Notes: generated by a model not told the origin, from the letters alone. A DNA stretch of 64,000 nt from Burkholderia ubonensis (GCF_902833085.1 NZ_CADFEB010000005.1:496001-560000), one strand, 5' to 3'; counted from the stretch's first letter, positions 27,662-40,933 are shown. Numbers and translations: made by a program.

Positions 27662-28450
27662 TTAGCGGATGATGCCGCGCTGGGACGCGTCGATGAACGC
27701 GACGAGCGCCTTGACCGGCGCGTCGCCGTCGCCGCCGGCTTCCGCCAGCTCGCGCAGCTGCACCTTCGCTTCCTCGAGCGACAGGCCGTTCTTGTACAGC
27801 AGCCGGTATGCGCTGCGCAGCGCCGAGATCGCATCGGGCGAGAAGCCGCGACGGCGCAAGCCTTCGACGTTGATCCCGTGCGGTTCGGCCTTGTTGCCGG
27901 CCGCGATCACGAACGGCGGCACGTCCTGCACGAGCGCCGACGCGCCGCCGAGCATCGCGTGCGCGCCGATGCGCACGAACTGGTGCACGCCGGACATGCC
28001 GCCGACGATCGCCCAGTCGCCGATCTCGACGTGGCCCGCCATCTGCGCGTTGCTCGACAGGATCACGTGGTTGCCGACACGGCAGTCGTGGCCGATGTGA
28101 ACATAGGCCATGATCCAGTTGTCGTCGCCGAGCGTCGTCACGCCGGCGTCCTGCACGGTGCCGGTGTGGATCGTCGTGAATTCGCGGATCGTGTTGCGAT
28201 TGCCGATCACGAGCCGGGTCGGCTCGTCCTGGTACTTCATGTCCTGCGGCCGGCCGCCGACCGACGCGTAATGGCCGATGCGGTTGTCCTCGCCGATCGT
28301 CGTGTGACCTTCGATCACGCTGTGCGAACCGATCGTGGTACGCGCACCGATCGTGACGTGCGGGCCGACGATCGCGTACGGGCCGACCTCGACCGATTCG
28401 TCGATCTGCGCGCCTGGCTCGACAATCGCCGTGGGATGAATCCTGGTCAT
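27662..28450 (-). CDS. lpxA: UDP-N-acetylglucosamine acyltransferase
   Basis: A 262-residue trimeric left-handed beta-helix enzyme that adds the first 3-hydroxyacyl chain in lipid A synthesis. Hexapeptide repeats run from the N-terminus ([19 protein letters not shown]) to about 185. The [10 protein letters not shown] segment holds the catalytic His. The helical C-terminal domain is complete. It lies between fabZ and lpxB, the usual order. Confidence 0.96.
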   Translation of the reverse strand: MTRIHPTAIVEPGAQIDESVEVGPYAIVGPHVTIGARTTIGSHSVIEGHTTIGEDNRIGHYASVGGRPQDMKYQDEPTRLVIGNRNTIREFTTIHTGTVQDAGVTTLGDDNWIMAYVHIGHDCRVGNHVILSSNAQMAGHVEIGDWAIVGGMSGVHQFVRIGAHAMLGGASALVQDVPPFVIAAGNKAEPHGINVEGLRRRGFSPDAISALRSAYRLLYKNGLSLEEAKVQLRELAEAGGDGDAPVKALVAFIDASQRGIIR

Positions 28451-28507
28451 GCGCGGTTGCCTCTCAATATGATGTGTCGCGTTGCATTGCCATGCGTGCC
28501 GCGTCGC

Positions 28508-28975
28508 TCAGGGCGCCGCGTCGGCCGTCTTGACCGTGCACATCAGTTCGGCTTCCGCCGCGACCTTGCCGTCCACTTCCGCCACCGCCTTGAACTTCCA
28601 GATGCCGCGGATATAGCGTTCGAACGTCACGTTCAGGATCAGCTGGTCGCCCGGCTCGACCACGCGCTTGAAGCGCGCGCCATCGATGCCGACGAAGTAG
28701 TACAGCGTGTTTTCCGGGTCCTTCGGCTGCTCTTCCGCGAACGTCAGCAGCGCGGCCGCCTGCGCGAGCGCCTCGAGAATCAGCACACCCGGCATCACCG
28801 GCCGCTTCGGGAAATGCCCCTGGAAGAACGGCTCGTTGATCGACACGTTCTTCAGCGCCTTGATGCCCTTGTGCGGCTCGAGCTCGAGCACGCGGTCGAC
28901 GAGCAGAATCGGGTAGCGATGCGGCAGCAGCGTGAGGATCTTGTGGATGTCGAGATTGATTTTTTCAGTGCTCAT
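28508..28975 (-). CDS. fabZ: 3-hydroxyacyl-ACP dehydratase FabZ
   Basis: A 155-residue hot-dog fold dehydratase of fatty acid synthesis. The catalytic His19 is in [13 protein letters not shown], and the catalytic Glu is in [14 protein letters not shown] 28975 ([14 protein letters not shown]) matches the family length; longer in-frame starts are unsupported. It stands between lpxD and lpxA, which share its 3-hydroxyacyl-ACP substrate pool. Confidence 0.96.
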
Positions 28976-29105
28976 GATGGTTCGTCTCACGCAGAGGCTG
29001 CGCGGTGGTGAAGCAAGTGCTGATGCGGGCCGGTGCCCGGCCCTGTCGGTCGAACCGGGCGGCACGTGCAGTCCCTGCCCGGTTCATGATGTCGCATGGT
29101 ATGGG

Positions 29106-30188
29106 TTACGCGTCCGCGCCGCCGCCCTGGGCGGCCAGTGCGGTCTCGAGCGCCTTGATGCGGTCGCGCAGCTTGTCGAGATTGCGCACGAGCGCTGCGC
29201 TCTTGTTCCAGTCGCCGTGGTCGACGGCCGGGAATGCGCTCGTGTAGATGCCGGCCTTCGGCAGCGACTTCGATACGCCCGACTTCGCGGTGACGATCAC
29301 GTAATCGCCGAGCGTCACGTGACCCGCGATGCCGGCGGCGCCGCCGATCATGCAGTGGCGGCCGATCGTCGTGCTGCCCGCGATCCCCGCGTTCCCGGCG
29401 ATCACCGTGTAGGCGCCGATCCGGCAGTTGTGGCCGATCTGGACCAGGTTGTCGATCTTCACGCATTCCTCGATGACGGTGTCCGCCATCGCGCCGCGGT
29501 CGATCGTCGTGTTCGCGCCGATTTCGACGTCCGGGCCGATCGCCACGCCGCCGACCTGCGGGATCTTGACCCAGCTGCCGGTGCGCGCGTCGCCGTCGCC
29601 GACGAAGTCCGGCGCGAATCCGAAGCCGTCCGAGCCGATCACCGCGCCCGAATGCACGATCGCGCGCGGGCCGATCCGGCAGCCGTGGTAGACCGACACG
29701 TTCGGATACAGGTGGGAACCGGCGCCGATCTTCGTGCCGCGGCCGACGAACACGTTCGCGTCGAGCTGCACGCCGTCCTCGATCACCGCGCCCGCGTCGA
29801 TCGTCACGTGCGGACCGATCACCGCAGTCGCGGCGACCTGCGCGGCCGGATCGATCGTCGCGCTCGGATGCACGCCCGCGGCGCGCGGCGGCGCGGCGAG
29901 GTCGATGAACATCTGTGCGACGCGCGCGAAGTACGCGTACGGATTCGGCGTCACGATAAAGCTACGGCCGGTAGCGGCCGCGCCCAGCTTCTCCAGATCC
30001 TTCGGCGCGATCAGCACCGCGCCTGCCCGGGTCGTCTCGACCTGCGACAGGTATTTCGGATTCGCGAGGAACGCGAGCTGCTGGGGGCCGGCCTGGTCGA
30101 GCGGCGCGAGGCCGCCGACCTGGCACTGGTGGTCGCCGACGATCTCGCCGCCGAACCGCTTTACGAGTGCCTCAAGCGTCAATGCCAT
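29106..30188 (-). CDS. lpxD: UDP-3-O-acylglucosamine N-acyltransferase
   Basis: A 360-residue enzyme adding the N-linked 3-hydroxyacyl chain of lipid A. An N-terminal uridine-binding domain (to about 100) leads into a long hexapeptide left-handed helix ([19 protein letters not shown] onward) and a C-terminal helix rich in charged residues. It follows skp by 16 bp. Confidence 0.95.
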   Translation of the reverse strand: MALTLEALVKRFGGEIVGDHQCQVGGLAPLDQAGPQQLAFLANPKYLSQVETTRAGAVLIAPKDLEKLGAAATGRSFIVTPNPYAYFARVAQMFIDLAAPPRAAGVHPSATIDPAAQVAATAVIGPHVTIDAGAVIEDGVQLDANVFVGRGTKIGAGSHLYPNVSVYHGCRIGPRAIVHSGAVIGSDGFGFAPDFVGDGDARTGSWVKIPQVGGVAIGPDVEIGANTTIDRGAMADTVIEECVKIDNLVQIGHNCRIGAYTVIAGNAGIAGSTTIGRHCMIGGAAGIAGHVTLGDYVIVTAKSGVSKSLPKAGIYTSAFPAVDHGDWNKSAALVRNLDKLRDRIKALETALAAQGGGADA

Positions 30189-30204
30189 TCGTCGTCCGCT
30201 CCGT

Positions 30205-30732
30205 TCAGTTCACCGAGCCGGACGCGAGCGCCTTGAGCACCTTGTCGGTGATGTCGATGCGCGGGCTGACGTACACGGCTTCCTGCACGATCAGGTCGTA
30301 GTTCTGCTGCTCGGCGATCTGCTTGATGACCTTGTTCGCGCGCTCGAGCACCGCCGCCAGCTCTTCATTGCGGCGCTGGTTGAGATCCTCGCGGAATTCG
30401 CGCTGCTTGCGCTGGAAGTCCGTATCGAGCTGCGCGAGGTCGCGCTGCTTCTGTGCGCGATCGCCCGGCGACAGCGACGCGCCGTTCTTGTCCAGCGAAT
30501 CCGACATCGACTTCAGGCGCTGCGCCATGTCCTGCAGGTCCTTGTCGCGCTTCGCGAACTCGGCTTCGAGCTTCGTCTGCGCCGCCTTGGCGGGCACGGA
30601 CTCGCGCAGGATCCGATCCGAATTGACCGCCGCGATGCGGGCGACGTCCTGTGCGTGCACCGTCGCGGCGCCCAGGGCCAGCGCAACGGTCAGCGCGCAC
30701 ATCACTCGTTTCGAAAACTTACCGGTTAGCAA
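30205..30732 (-). CDS. skp: OmpH/Skp-family periplasmic chaperone
   Basis: A 175-residue periplasmic chaperone for unfolded outer-membrane proteins. A signal peptide of about 27 residues ends near AATVHA. The rest is mostly long charged helices (about 55-140) that form the tentacles of the trimer, ending in a short beta strand region ([12 protein letters not shown]). It lies directly after bamA, its functional partner. Confidence 0.93.
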   Translation of the reverse strand: MLTGKFSKRVMCALTVALALGAATVHAQDVARIAAVNSDRILRESVPAKAAQTKLEAEFAKRDKDLQDMAQRLKSMSDSLDKNGASLSPGDRAQKQRDLAQLDTDFQRKQREFREDLNQRRNEELAAVLERANKVIKQIAEQQNYDLIVQEAVYVSPRIDITDKVLKALASGSVN

Positions 30733-30768
30733 AATTACCCTCTCGTTGCTGTTGTCATGAGCGTTCGA

Positions 30769-33078
30769 TCAGAACGCCGTCCCGATCTGGAACTGGAATT
30801 TCTGGTACTTGTCGCCTTCGTGCTTCTGAATCGGGAAGCCGAGGCTCAGCTTGAGCGGCCCGATCGGCGAGATCCACGCGAGGCCGACGCCGTAGCCGTA
30901 ACGCAGGCCATTCGCGCCCGTGCTGTTGCCGCCCGGCGCGTTGCCCCACACGTTGCCGCCGTCGACGAACGTGAACACGCGCAGCGTGCGGTCGTAGCCG
31001 GTGCCCGGCAGCGGGAACGTCAGCTCGATGTTGCCGACGACCATCTTCGAGCCGCCGATCGGATCGCCCGTCTTCGAGTCGCGCGGGCCCAGCGAGCTCG
31101 GCTCGTAGCCGCGCACGGAGCCGATACCGCCCGCGTAGTAGTTCTTGAAGATCGGGTACGGGTTGCCGATGCCGTTGCCGTAGCCGCCTTGCAGGTTCAT
31201 GCCGAGGATGAAGCCGCGCGAGAACGAATAATAGTACTGCGCCTGCAGGTCCGCCTTGTAGTACTGGATCTTGCCGACCGGCACGCCGTACTCCATGTTC
31301 GCCTGCGTGAAGTAGCCGCGGCTCGGGATCAGCGCGCTGTCACGCGCGTCGCGCGACCACGCGACCGTCAGCGGCACCGTGTTCGACACGCGGCCGAACT
31401 GGCTCACGTAGTCCTGGTAGCTCTGCGGCGTGTTCGAATCGACGTCGAGGCGGTTCTGCTCGAAGCCCGCGCCGAAGTAGACGGTGTCGACTTCCGAGAA
31501 CGGGATGCCGAACTTCATGTTGCCGCCCGCGCTGACGATCTTGAAGCTCGAGTTCGTCGAATAGTAGAGCGGCTGGTACGTGCGGTAGTAGACGTCGGTG
31601 ATCCGCTTGATGCCGTCGACCGTGAAGTACGGGTCGACCTGCGTGACGGTCAGCGTCCGGTAGCTCTTCGCGGTGTTGACGTTCACCGCGAGACTCGTGC
31701 CCGAACCGAACACGTTGTCCTGCGACACGCCCGCCGACAGCACGACCTTGTCCGTCGACGAGAAGCCGGCGCCCAGCGTGATCGCGCCGGTCGGCTTCTC
31801 GGCGACCTTCACGTTCACGTCGACCTGGTCGTTCGTGCCTTCGACCGGCACCGTCGCCACGTCGACGTCGGTGAAGTAGCCGAGACGGTTCACGCGGTCC
31901 TTCGACAGCGCGAGGCGGCTCGAGTCGAACCACGAGCTTTCGAGCTGGCGCATTTCGCGGCGCACGACCTCGTCGCGGGTCCGCGTGTTGCCGACGATGT
32001 TGATGCGGCGCACGTACACGCGGCGGCTCGGATCGACGACGAGCGTCAGGTTCACCTTGTGGTTCGCCTGGTCGATGTCCGGCTGCGCGTTGACGGCCGC
32101 GAACGCGTAGCCGTATTCGCCGAGCTTGTCGACGATCGCCTTCGTCGTCTGCTGCAGCTTCTCGGCCGAGAAACGGTCGCCCGGCTTGATCTTGATCAGC
32201 TTGTTCAGCTCGGCCTCGCGGTCGAGCAGGTTGCCCGCGAGCTTGATGCCGGACACCGTATACGGCTCGCCTTCGTGCAGCGTGACCGTCATGTACATGT
32301 CTTTCTTGTCCGGCGAGATCGACACCTGGGTCGACTCGATGTTGAACTCGAGGTAGCCGCGGTTCAGATAGTACGAGCGCACCGCCTCGAGGTCGCCGGT
32401 CAGCTTTTCCTTCGAGTACAGGTCGTTCTTCGTGTACCAGGAGAACCAGTTCGGCGTCGACAGCTGCATCTCGTCGCGCAGCGTGCTCGTCTTGAACGCC
32501 TTGTTGCCGATGAAGTTGATCTGACGGATCTTCGCGCTCGGACCTTCGGCAACCGCGAACAGGATCGACACGCGGTTCGCGTCGACCGGCGTGACCGTGG
32601 TCTTGACCTCGGCTGCATAGAAGCCGCGCGTCAGGTACTGGCGCTTGAGCTCCTGCTCCGCCTTGTCGACGAGCGCCTTGTCGTAGTAGCGGCCGTCCGC
32701 GAGACCGACCGCGCGCAGCGCCTTGGTCAGGTTGTCCTTGTCGAATTCCTTCGTGCCGGTGAAGTCGATCGACGCAATCGCCGGACGCTCCTGAACCTGC
32801 ACGATCACGACGTTGCCCTGGGTGGCGATGCGCACGTCGTTGAAGAAGCCCGTCGCATACAGCGCGCGAATTGCTTCGGATGCCTTGTCGTCCGTGAAGG
32901 TATCGCCTTGCTTGATCGGCAGGTACGCAAACACGGAGCCCGGTTCGACGCGCTGCAAGCCCTCGATCTTGATGTCTTGCACCACGAACGGTGCGGCTGC
33001 ATGCGCCGCGAGTCCGTGCGCGGCGAGCGCCGCCGCTGCCATTGTCTTAGGTACAAAGCGATGAGGTTTGAACAACAT
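30769..33078 (-). CDS. bamA: Outer-membrane protein assembly factor BamA
   Basis: A 769-residue outer-membrane protein that inserts beta-barrels. A signal peptide ends near GLAAHA. Five POTRA domains (about 30-430) precede a 16-stranded Omp85 barrel that ends with a terminal Phe (QFQIGTAF), as required for self-assembly. The VRGYEP motif of the barrel loop L6 is present. It follows rseP and precedes skp. Confidence 0.96.
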   Translation of the reverse strand: MLFKPHRFVPKTMAAAALAAHGLAAHAAAPFVVQDIKIEGLQRVEPGSVFAYLPIKQGDTFTDDKASEAIRALYATGFFNDVRIATQGNVVIVQVQERPAIASIDFTGTKEFDKDNLTKALRAVGLADGRYYDKALVDKAEQELKRQYLTRGFYAAEVKTTVTPVDANRVSILFAVAEGPSAKIRQINFIGNKAFKTSTLRDEMQLSTPNWFSWYTKNDLYSKEKLTGDLEAVRSYYLNRGYLEFNIESTQVSISPDKKDMYMTVTLHEGEPYTVSGIKLAGNLLDREAELNKLIKIKPGDRFSAEKLQQTTKAIVDKLGEYGYAFAAVNAQPDIDQANHKVNLTLVVDPSRRVYVRRINIVGNTRTRDEVVRREMRQLESSWFDSSRLALSKDRVNRLGYFTDVDVATVPVEGTNDQVDVNVKVAEKPTGAITLGAGFSSTDKVVLSAGVSQDNVFGSGTSLAVNVNTAKSYRTLTVTQVDPYFTVDGIKRITDVYYRTYQPLYYSTNSSFKIVSAGGNMKFGIPFSEVDTVYFGAGFEQNRLDVDSNTPQSYQDYVSQFGRVSNTVPLTVAWSRDARDSALIPSRGYFTQANMEYGVPVGKIQYYKADLQAQYYYSFSRGFILGMNLQGGYGNGIGNPYPIFKNYYAGGIGSVRGYEPSSLGPRDSKTGDPIGGSKMVVGNIELTFPLPGTGYDRTLRVFTFVDGGNVWGNAPGGNSTGANGLRYGYGVGLAWISPIGPLKLSLGFPIQKHEGDKYQKFQFQIGTAF

Positions 33079-33138
33079 GCATCCCCAATATTTAGCTGCA
33101 TCAAATCAGGCGGCTGCCCGCGGCCGCCGCCCGACGCT

Positions 33139-34512
33139 TCAGAAATGGATTAACCGAGCCAGATCGTTGAACAGCGCGATCGCCGACAATGCGACGATGC
33201 AGATCAACCCGGCTCTTTGCAGAATCAGTTGCCAGCGTTCCGAAACGGCTTTCCCGGTCGCGGCTTCAACCAGATAATATAACAGATGCCCCCCGTCCAA
33301 AACGGGAATCGGCAACAAGTTCAGTACGCCAAGGCTAATGCTGACAAGGGCGAGGAACGACAGGAACGCCGACGGACCCAGCCGCGCGCTCTTTCCTGCG
33401 TAGTCGGCGATCGTGACCGGGCCCGACAGGTTTTTCAGCGAAGCGTCCCCGGTGATCATCCGCCCGAACATCCGCAGCGAGTACACCGCGATGTCCCACG
33501 TGCGGCGCGCGCCCAGCTTCAGGCTGTCGATCGGCCCGTAGCGCACGTCGACGCCCGGCGTCTGCATCGACAGCGCCGCGCCGATGCGGCCGACCTGGCG
33601 CCCGGTTTCGTCGTCCGGCTGCGCCTGCGGCACGATCGTGACCGTCTGTGCGACGCCGCCGCGCTCGATCTTCATCGCCAGCGTCTTGCCCGCGTGATGC
33701 TTGATCGCGTCGATGAAGCGCGACGCGCCGCCGATCCGCTCGCCGTCTAGCGCCAGCAGCTTGTCGCCGCTCTTCAGTCCCGCCTGCTGCGCCGCGCTGC
33801 CCGGCTGCACCGACGCGACCGACAGCGTGCCGCCGCCCGGCTCGAAGCCCAGCCGCGCCATGAAATCGTCGTCGATGTCGCCTTCCGCGATATTGCGCAA
33901 ATCGACGCGGAAATCGAACGTCGAAGCACCGCCGTCGCGCGCGCCGAGCACGACCTCCCGGTGATCGAACGCCGCCGCGAGGAGCTTCCAGCGCAAGTCC
34001 GGCCACGAGCGCACCGGCTGCGCGTCGCCTGCGGGCACGTCACGGATCGACACGATCGTCTCGTTGCCGTCGAAGCCCGCGCGGGCCGCCACCGTGCCGG
34101 CCGCCGGCGGCGCGATGATCGCCGCGGGCTCGGTCACGCCGGACGCGAAAACGACCGAGAACAGCACGATTGCCAACAGGAAGTTGGCAATCGGCCCCGC
34201 CGCGACGATCGCGATGCGCTTGCCGACCGACTGGCGGTTGAACGCCTGGCCGAGTTCCTCCGGCTTCACGCCGGGGCCCGGTTCGCGTTCGTCGAGCATC
34301 TTCACGTAGCCGCCGAGCGGCAGCGCGGACAGCGTCCACTCGGTGCCGGTCTTCTTGCTGACCCAGCGCGCAACCGGCTGGCCGAAGCCGATCGAGAAGC
34401 GGAGCACCTTCACGCCGCACCAGCGCGCGACGCGATAATGACCGTACTCATGCACGACGACCAGCACCCCGATCGCCACCGCAAACGCGATCAGTTCGAC
34501 CAGCACGTTCAT
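33139..34512 (-). CDS. rseP: Site-2 zinc metalloprotease RseP
   Basis: A 457-residue inner-membrane protease that cleaves anti-sigma factors and signal peptide remnants. The zinc motif HEYGH is at 21-25 in the first helix. Two PDZ domains fill the periplasmic part, and NLLPIPVLDGG in a late helix supplies the third ligand. ATG 34512 is preferred over the GTG at 34518 because AGGT stands five bases before it. It lies between dxr and bamA. Confidence 0.95.
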   Translation of the reverse strand: MNVLVELIAFAVAIGVLVVVHEYGHYRVARWCGVKVLRFSIGFGQPVARWVSKKTGTEWTLSALPLGGYVKMLDEREPGPGVKPEELGQAFNRQSVGKRIAIVAAGPIANFLLAIVLFSVVFASGVTEPAAIIAPPAAGTVAARAGFDGNETIVSIRDVPAGDAQPVRSWPDLRWKLLAAAFDHREVVLGARDGGASTFDFRVDLRNIAEGDIDDDFMARLGFEPGGGTLSVASVQPGSAAQQAGLKSGDKLLALDGERIGGASRFIDAIKHHAGKTLAMKIERGGVAQTVTIVPQAQPDDETGRQVGRIGAALSMQTPGVDVRYGPIDSLKLGARRTWDIAVYSLRMFGRMITGDASLKNLSGPVTIADYAGKSARLGPSAFLSFLALVSISLGVLNLLPIPVLDGGHLLYYLVEAATGKAVSERWQLILQRAGLICIVALSAIALFNDLARLIHF

Positions 34513-34523
34513 GAGCACCTCAT

Positions 34524-35720
34524 TCAGGCAGTGCGCTCCACGCGTGGCGCAGGCGCTTTCGCAATGATCTCGGCGGCGAGGCGGCGTGCCTCGGCATCCG
34601 CCGCCAGGACGTCGTCGAGCCCGTTCGGTACGCGGTTCGGCAGCACATTGAGCACCGCGTCGACCGTCGCCGCGATCGCCATGAAGCCGATCCGGCGCTC
34701 GAGAAACGCTTCGACCGCGATTTCGTTCGCCGCGTTCAACGCGGCGCTCGCGATGCCGCCTTCAGCCAGCGCCTTCAGCGCGAGCGCGAGGCACGGGAAG
34801 CGCGCGTAGTCGGGCTTCTCGAACGACAGCTGCGCGATCTGCGCGAGGTCGAGCTGCTCGACGCCCGCGTCGACGCGGTCCGGATAAGCGAGCGCATGCG
34901 CGATCGGCGTGCGCATGTCGGGGTTGCCGAGCTGCGCGAGCACCGAGCCGTCGCGGTACGACACGAGCGAATGGATCACGCTCTGCGGATGGATCAGCAC
35001 GTCGATCCGGTCGCCCGGCAGCCCGAAGATCCAGTGCGCCTCGATCACTTCGAGGCCCTTGTTCATCATCGTCGCGGAATCGACCGAGATCTTCCGGCCC
35101 ATCACCCAGTTCGGGTGCTTGCACGCCTCGTCGGGCGTCACGTCGGCGAGCGTTGCCGGTTCGCGCGTGCGGAACGGGCCGCCCGATGCGGTCAGGATGA
35201 TCTTCGCGATCCCGCCGTGCTCGGCCGCGTCGCGCGGCATGCACTGGAAGATCGCGTTGTGCTCGCTGTCGACCGGCAGCAGGATCGCGCCATGGTCGCG
35301 CACCGCGTCCATGAAGATCGCGCCCGACATCACGAGCGATTCCTTGTTCGCGAGCAGGATGCGCTTGCCGGCACGCGCGGCCGCGAGGCTCGGCGCGAGG
35401 CCCGCCGCGCCGACGATCGCCGCGACGACCGTGTCGCACTGGTCGCTCTTCGACACGTCGACGAGCGCCTGCGGCCCGTAGGCAACCTGGGTCTTGCTGC
35501 CGGCCGCGCGCAACTGCGCTTCGACATGCGCGGCCGTCTGCGCGTCGCCGACCACCGCGACCTCGGGCGCAAAGCGCAGGCACTGGGTGACCAGCTTGTC
35601 GCCGTTGCGATGCGCGGTCAGCGCATAAACCGAGAAGCGCTCCGGATGGCGCGCGACCACGTCGAGCGTACTGTCTCCGATCGAGCCCGTCGAACCGAGC
35701 AATGTCAGGCGTTTTTGCAT
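34524..35720 (-). CDS. dxr: 1-deoxy-D-xylulose 5-phosphate reductoisomerase
   Basis: A 398-residue NADPH enzyme making MEP in the non-mevalonate isoprenoid pathway. The cofactor motif GSTGSIG is at 9-15. The metal and substrate region includes [13 protein letters not shown] and TASGGPFR, and [20 protein letters not shown] is complete. The product feeds the undecaprenyl precursor made by uppS two genes upstream. Confidence 0.96.
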   Translation of the reverse strand: MQKRLTLLGSTGSIGDSTLDVVARHPERFSVYALTAHRNGDKLVTQCLRFAPEVAVVGDAQTAAHVEAQLRAAGSKTQVAYGPQALVDVSKSDQCDTVVAAIVGAAGLAPSLAAARAGKRILLANKESLVMSGAIFMDAVRDHGAILLPVDSEHNAIFQCMPRDAAEHGGIAKIILTASGGPFRTREPATLADVTPDEACKHPNWVMGRKISVDSATMMNKGLEVIEAHWIFGLPGDRIDVLIHPQSVIHSLVSYRDGSVLAQLGNPDMRTPIAHALAYPDRVDAGVEQLDLAQIAQLSFEKPDYARFPCLALALKALAEGGIASAALNAANEIAVEAFLERRIGFMAIAATVDAVLNVLPNRVPNGLDDVLAADAEARRLAAEIIAKAPAPRVERTA

Positions 35721-35736
35721 AACTGAAGTGTAGGGG

Positions 35737-36561
35737 TTAACCGTGAAACAGCAGCATCGCGAGCGGCAGCACGGGCAGCAGTGCGTCGACGCGGTCGAGC
35801 ACGCCGCCGTGCCCCGGCAGCAGACCGCTCGAATCCTTCACGCCGGCCTGGCGCTTCAGCAGCGACTCGAACAGGTCGCCGATCACGCTGTACGCGACGA
35901 GCAGCGTCAGCGCCGCCCAGGCGCCCGGCCCGCCGAACTGCGCGGCGAAAGCAGAAAAAAGGGTCGGCTCGAACAGGTGCGCGCCCATCGCGACACTTGC
36001 GACGATCATCACGGCGAGCCAGCCGCCCACCGCCCCTTCCCAGCTCTTCCCGGGGCTGATCGTGACCGCCAGTTTACGCTTCCCGAAGGCCTTGCCCGCG
36101 AAATATGCGCCGATATCGGCCAGCCAGACGACGAGCAGCAGCGACAGCACGAACGGCACGCCCTGCGCGCGCGCCGCGACGAGCGCGTGCCAGCAGGCGG
36201 CGAAGATCACGAGGCCCGCCGCGAGCAGGAACGGCCGCCACATGCCCCCGGCGAGCACGGGCTTGCGCCGCAGCGCGAACGGGCCGACCAGCAGCCAGAA
36301 CACGCCGGCCGCCGCAAAAAGGGGGCGGGATGAAGAGGTGCCGATGCCGACGCGCGTGGTCGCCAGCAGCGCCAGCGCCGCGACGATTGCGTAGACGACC
36401 GGGCCGGCGCCGCCGAGCTTCAGCAGGCGCGCCCATTCCCAGGCGGCGAACACGAGCACGACGCCGATCAGCGCGCCGAACGCGCTCAACGGTGCGAACA
36501 AGGTCACCGGCAGCAGCACCGCCAGCAGCACGACCGCCGTGATCACACGGGTTTTCAGCAT
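35737..36561 (-). CDS. cdsA: Phosphatidate cytidylyltransferase
   Basis: A 274-residue inner-membrane enzyme making CDP-diacylglycerol. It has about eight hydrophobic segments and the family signature near the end ([20 protein letters not shown]). ATG 36561 ([13 protein letters not shown]) overlaps the uppS stop by seven bases, consistent with coupling. Confidence 0.95.
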   Translation of the reverse strand: MLKTRVITAVVLLAVLLPVTLFAPLSAFGALIGVVLVFAAWEWARLLKLGGAGPVVYAIVAALALLATTRVGIGTSSSRPLFAAAGVFWLLVGPFALRRKPVLAGGMWRPFLLAAGLVIFAACWHALVAARAQGVPFVLSLLLVVWLADIGAYFAGKAFGKRKLAVTISPGKSWEGAVGGWLAVMIVASVAMGAHLFEPTLFSAFAAQFGGPGAWAALTLLVAYSVIGDLFESLLKRQAGVKDSSGLLPGHGGVLDRVDALLPVLPLAMLLFHG

Positions 36562-37337
36562 GAAAGGGAATCGGCGTTCTGGGATTGCGGCTCGAGCTGC
36601 GCGCTCGTGCGGCCGAAGCGGCGTTCGCGATCGGTGTACGACGCCAGCGCATCGGTCAGCGCCGCGCCGTCGAAGTCCGGCCAGAATTTGTCGGTGAAAT
36701 AGAATTCGGTGTACGCGAGCTGCCACAGCAGGAAGTTGCTGATGCGCTGTTCGCCGCCAGTGCGGATGAACAGGTCGGGCTCCGGCGCATAGGCCATCGC
36801 CAGGTGGGGCGCGAAGCTGTCTTCGCTGACTTCCACCTCGCGGCCCTCGCGCACGGCCTGCTCGACGAGCTTGCGGGTCGCTTGCAGGATGTCCCACCGG
36901 CCGCCGTAGTTCGCGGCGATGGTGAGCGTGAGGCGCGTGTTGCGCGCCGTCTTGGTTTCGGCGCGGCGGATCAGCGCCTGGATCCGCGGCTCGAAGCGGT
37001 CGAGATCGCCGACGACGCGCAGGCGGATCCCGTTCGCATGCAGCTTGCCGACCTCGCGCTCCAGCGCGGTGATGAACAGCCGCATCAGGAACGACACTTC
37101 CTCGGTCGGCCGCCGCCAGTTCTCCGAGCTGAACGCGAACAGCGTCAGGTATTCGACGCCGACGCGCGCGCAGCCCTCGACCACCGCCCGCACCGCGTCG
37201 ACGCCGCGCGTATGCCCCGCGACGCGGGGCAGGCGGCGTTCGGTCGCCCAACGGCCATTGCCGTCCATGATGATCGCGATGTGACGCGGCACGGCGCCGA
37301 CGTCAGGCACGCGAACGGTAGAGCTGGTATAAGTCAT
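36555..37337 (-). CDS. uppS: Undecaprenyl diphosphate synthase
   Basis: A 260-residue cis-prenyltransferase making the C55 lipid carrier. [13 protein letters not shown] carries the essential Asp25, and FSSENWRRP plus [15 protein letters not shown] complete the conserved regions. It starts 49 bp after frr and overlaps cdsA. Confidence 0.96.
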   Translation of the reverse strand: MTYTSSTVRVPDVGAVPRHIAIIMDGNGRWATERRLPRVAGHTRGVDAVRAVVEGCARVGVEYLTLFAFSSENWRRPTEEVSFLMRLFITALEREVGKLHANGIRLRVVGDLDRFEPRIQALIRRAETKTARNTRLTLTIAANYGGRWDILQATRKLVEQAVREGREVEVSEDSFAPHLAMAYAPEPDLFIRTGGEQRISNFLLWQLAYTEFYFTDKFWPDFDGAALTDALASYTDRERRFGRTSAQLEPQSQNADSLSC

Positions 37338-37386
37338 GGCCGTTGAGACAGTAATGCGGGAAGAAGGCGGGACGCGAGAACGACGG

Positions 37387-37947
37387 TCAGACCGTCATGA
37401 TCTCCGCTTCCTTGCTCTGCACGAGCTTGTCGATTTCGGTCACGTGCTTGTCGGTCAGCTTCTGCACGTCGTCGCCCGCGCGGCGCTCGTCGTCTTCCGA
37501 GATTTCCTTGTCCTTGACCAGCTTCTTCAGCTGCTCGTTCGCGTCGCGGCGCAGGTTGCGGATCGCCACCTTCGCGGTCTCGCCTTCGCTCTTGACGACC
37601 TTCGTCAGCTCGCGGCGGCGCTCTTCCGTCAGCGGCGGCATCGGCACGCGGATCAGGTCGCCGGACGTCGCCGGGTTCAGGCCCAGGTCGGCTTCGCGGA
37701 TCGCCTTCTCGACCTTCGCAACCATGTTCTTTTCCCACGGCTGCACGCCGATCGTGCGCGCGTCGACGAGCGTCAGGTTGGCCACCTGCGAGATCGGCAC
37801 CATCGAGCCGTAGTAGTCGACCTGCACGTGATCGAGCAGGCCCGTGTGCGCACGGCCCGTGCGGATCTTCGCCAGATCGTTCTTGAACGCTTCGATCGAG
37901 CGCTGCATTTTCTGCTCTACGCCCTTCTTGACATCAGCGACACTCAT
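37387..37947 (-). CDS. frr: Ribosome recycling factor
   Basis: A 186-residue factor that, with EF-G, splits post-termination ribosomes. The family length and motifs ([21 protein letters not shown], abbreviated; [13 protein letters not shown]) are complete. It lies downstream of pyrH with a 112-bp gap, the order found in most bacteria. Confidence 0.97.
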   Translation of the reverse strand: MSVADVKKGVEQKMQRSIEAFKNDLAKIRTGRAHTGLLDHVQVDYYGSMVPISQVANLTLVDARTIGVQPWEKNMVAKVEKAIREADLGLNPATSGDLIRVPMPPLTEERRRELTKVVKSEGETAKVAIRNLRRDANEQLKKLVKDKEISEDDERRAGDDVQKLTDKHVTEIDKLVQSKEAEIMTV

Positions 37948-38059
37948 TTCAACCTCCGAACCTTCAAATCTTCAATGAACGCGGACTCGTCGCGTGCGCA
38001 GCGGCGCCGCGCGGGCACGCCAACCGGTCGCCCGGCCGGACACCCGCATCCGCGGGAGT

Positions 38060-39812
<1,753 letters not shown>

Positions 39813-39923
39813 CATTCGCTCCTTGAGTCTGTATTCACAACGCCGCCCGCTTGGACGCGAACGGCCGAGATTCGTTTCCGGACCCGCGCCGATTCGGCGC
39901 GATCAGGTCCGGCGCACAAGCTT

Positions 39924-39956
39924 AAAAAAAGGGGGCCTGTTGAGAGCCCCCTTTTT
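39924..39956 (-). terminator. Terminator or attenuator between rpsB and tsf
   Basis: GGGGGC pairs with GCCCCC around a nine-base loop, extended by A and T runs on both sides. On the minus strand it ends with seven T. It lies between two co-regulated genes, so partial termination is likely. Confidence 0.8.
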
Positions 39957-39974
39957 GCGCCGGCTCGGGGCCAG

Positions 39975-40718
39975 TTACGCGTTTTCCTCGACGTACTCGT
40001 CGTCGCCGCCGCGCACTGCCTGGACCACTTCGTTGACCGCGTTCGCACGGCCTTCGAGGATCGCGTCGGCCACGCCTTCCGCGTACAGCGCGACTGCCTT
40101 GCTCGAGTCGTCGTTACCCGGGATCACGTAGTCCACACCTTCCGGCGAGTGGTTCGTATCGACCACGGCGATGACCGGCACGCCCAGCTTGTTCGCTTCC
40201 GTGACGGCAATCTTGTGGTAGCCGACGTCGACGACGAAGATCGCGTCCGGAATGCCGCCCATGTCCTTCACGCCGCCGATCGACTTCTGCAGCTTGGCGA
40301 TTTCACGCTCGAACAGCAGCGCTTCCTTCTTGCTCATCTTCTCGAGCTCGCCTGCCTCGACCGCCGCTTCCATGTCCTTCAGGCGCTTGATCGAAACCTT
40401 CAGCGTCTTGAAGTTGGTCATCATGCCGCCGAGCCAGCGTGCGTTGACGTACGGCATGCCTGCGCGCTGCGCTTCCTGGGCGATCGTGTCGCGCGACTGG
40501 CGCTTCGTGCCGACGAACAGGATCGTGCCGCGGTTCGCCGCCAGCTGACGCACGTACTTCTGTGCGTCGTTGAACATCGGCAGCGTCTTTTCGAGGTTGA
40601 TGATGTGAATCTTGTTGCGGTGACCGAAAATGAACGGTGCCATCTTCGGGTTCCAGAAGCGCGTCTGGTGACCGAAGTGGACACCCGCTTCCAGCATTTG
40701 GCGCATCGTAACTGCCAT
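39975..40718 (-). CDS. rpsB: 30S ribosomal protein S2
   Basis: A 247-residue ribosomal protein; [26 protein letters not shown] (abbreviated) is the hallmark start. The acidic C-terminus ([11 protein letters not shown]) is usual in beta-proteobacteria. A strong promoter lies 216 bp upstream, leaving a long structured leader. Confidence 0.98.
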   Translation of the reverse strand: MAVTMRQMLEAGVHFGHQTRFWNPKMAPFIFGHRNKIHIINLEKTLPMFNDAQKYVRQLAANRGTILFVGTKRQSRDTIAQEAQRAGMPYVNARWLGGMMTNFKTLKVSIKRLKDMEAAVEAGELEKMSKKEALLFEREIAKLQKSIGGVKDMGGIPDAIFVVDVGYHKIAVTEANKLGVPVIAVVDTNHSPEGVDYVIPGNDDSSKAVALYAEGVADAILEGRANAVNEVVQAVRGGDDEYVEENA

Positions 40719-40762
40719 GTAAATTCTCCACGAGGGTTGGGTCTTAAGCCGGCTGCCGTACC

Positions 40763-40802
40763 GCCGCACGAACGAGCCCGCAGGCTTTCCGCTCCGTGCG
40801 GC
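40763..40802 (-). ncRNA. Structured element in the rpsB leader
   Basis: GCCGCACG (40763-40770) pairs with CGTGCGGC (40795-40802). Inside, AGCC and GGCT form a second stem around CGCA. A further perfect hairpin, GCCCCA-GGT-TGGGGC, lies at 40886-40900 near the transcript start. This is a candidate S2 autoregulatory leader, but it has not been compared with known leaders. Confidence 0.4.
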
Positions 40803-40933
40803 CGGCACCCTGGTTGCGCCGGCTTGCGATTCGGCACGTGCAAAACAAGAATGCGCGTGCCGCAAAGCCTTTCACCGCAAACGCCGCCCCAGGTTGGGGC
40901 ATCTATGGCATTTGAGTGTCGACTTAGCCAAAG

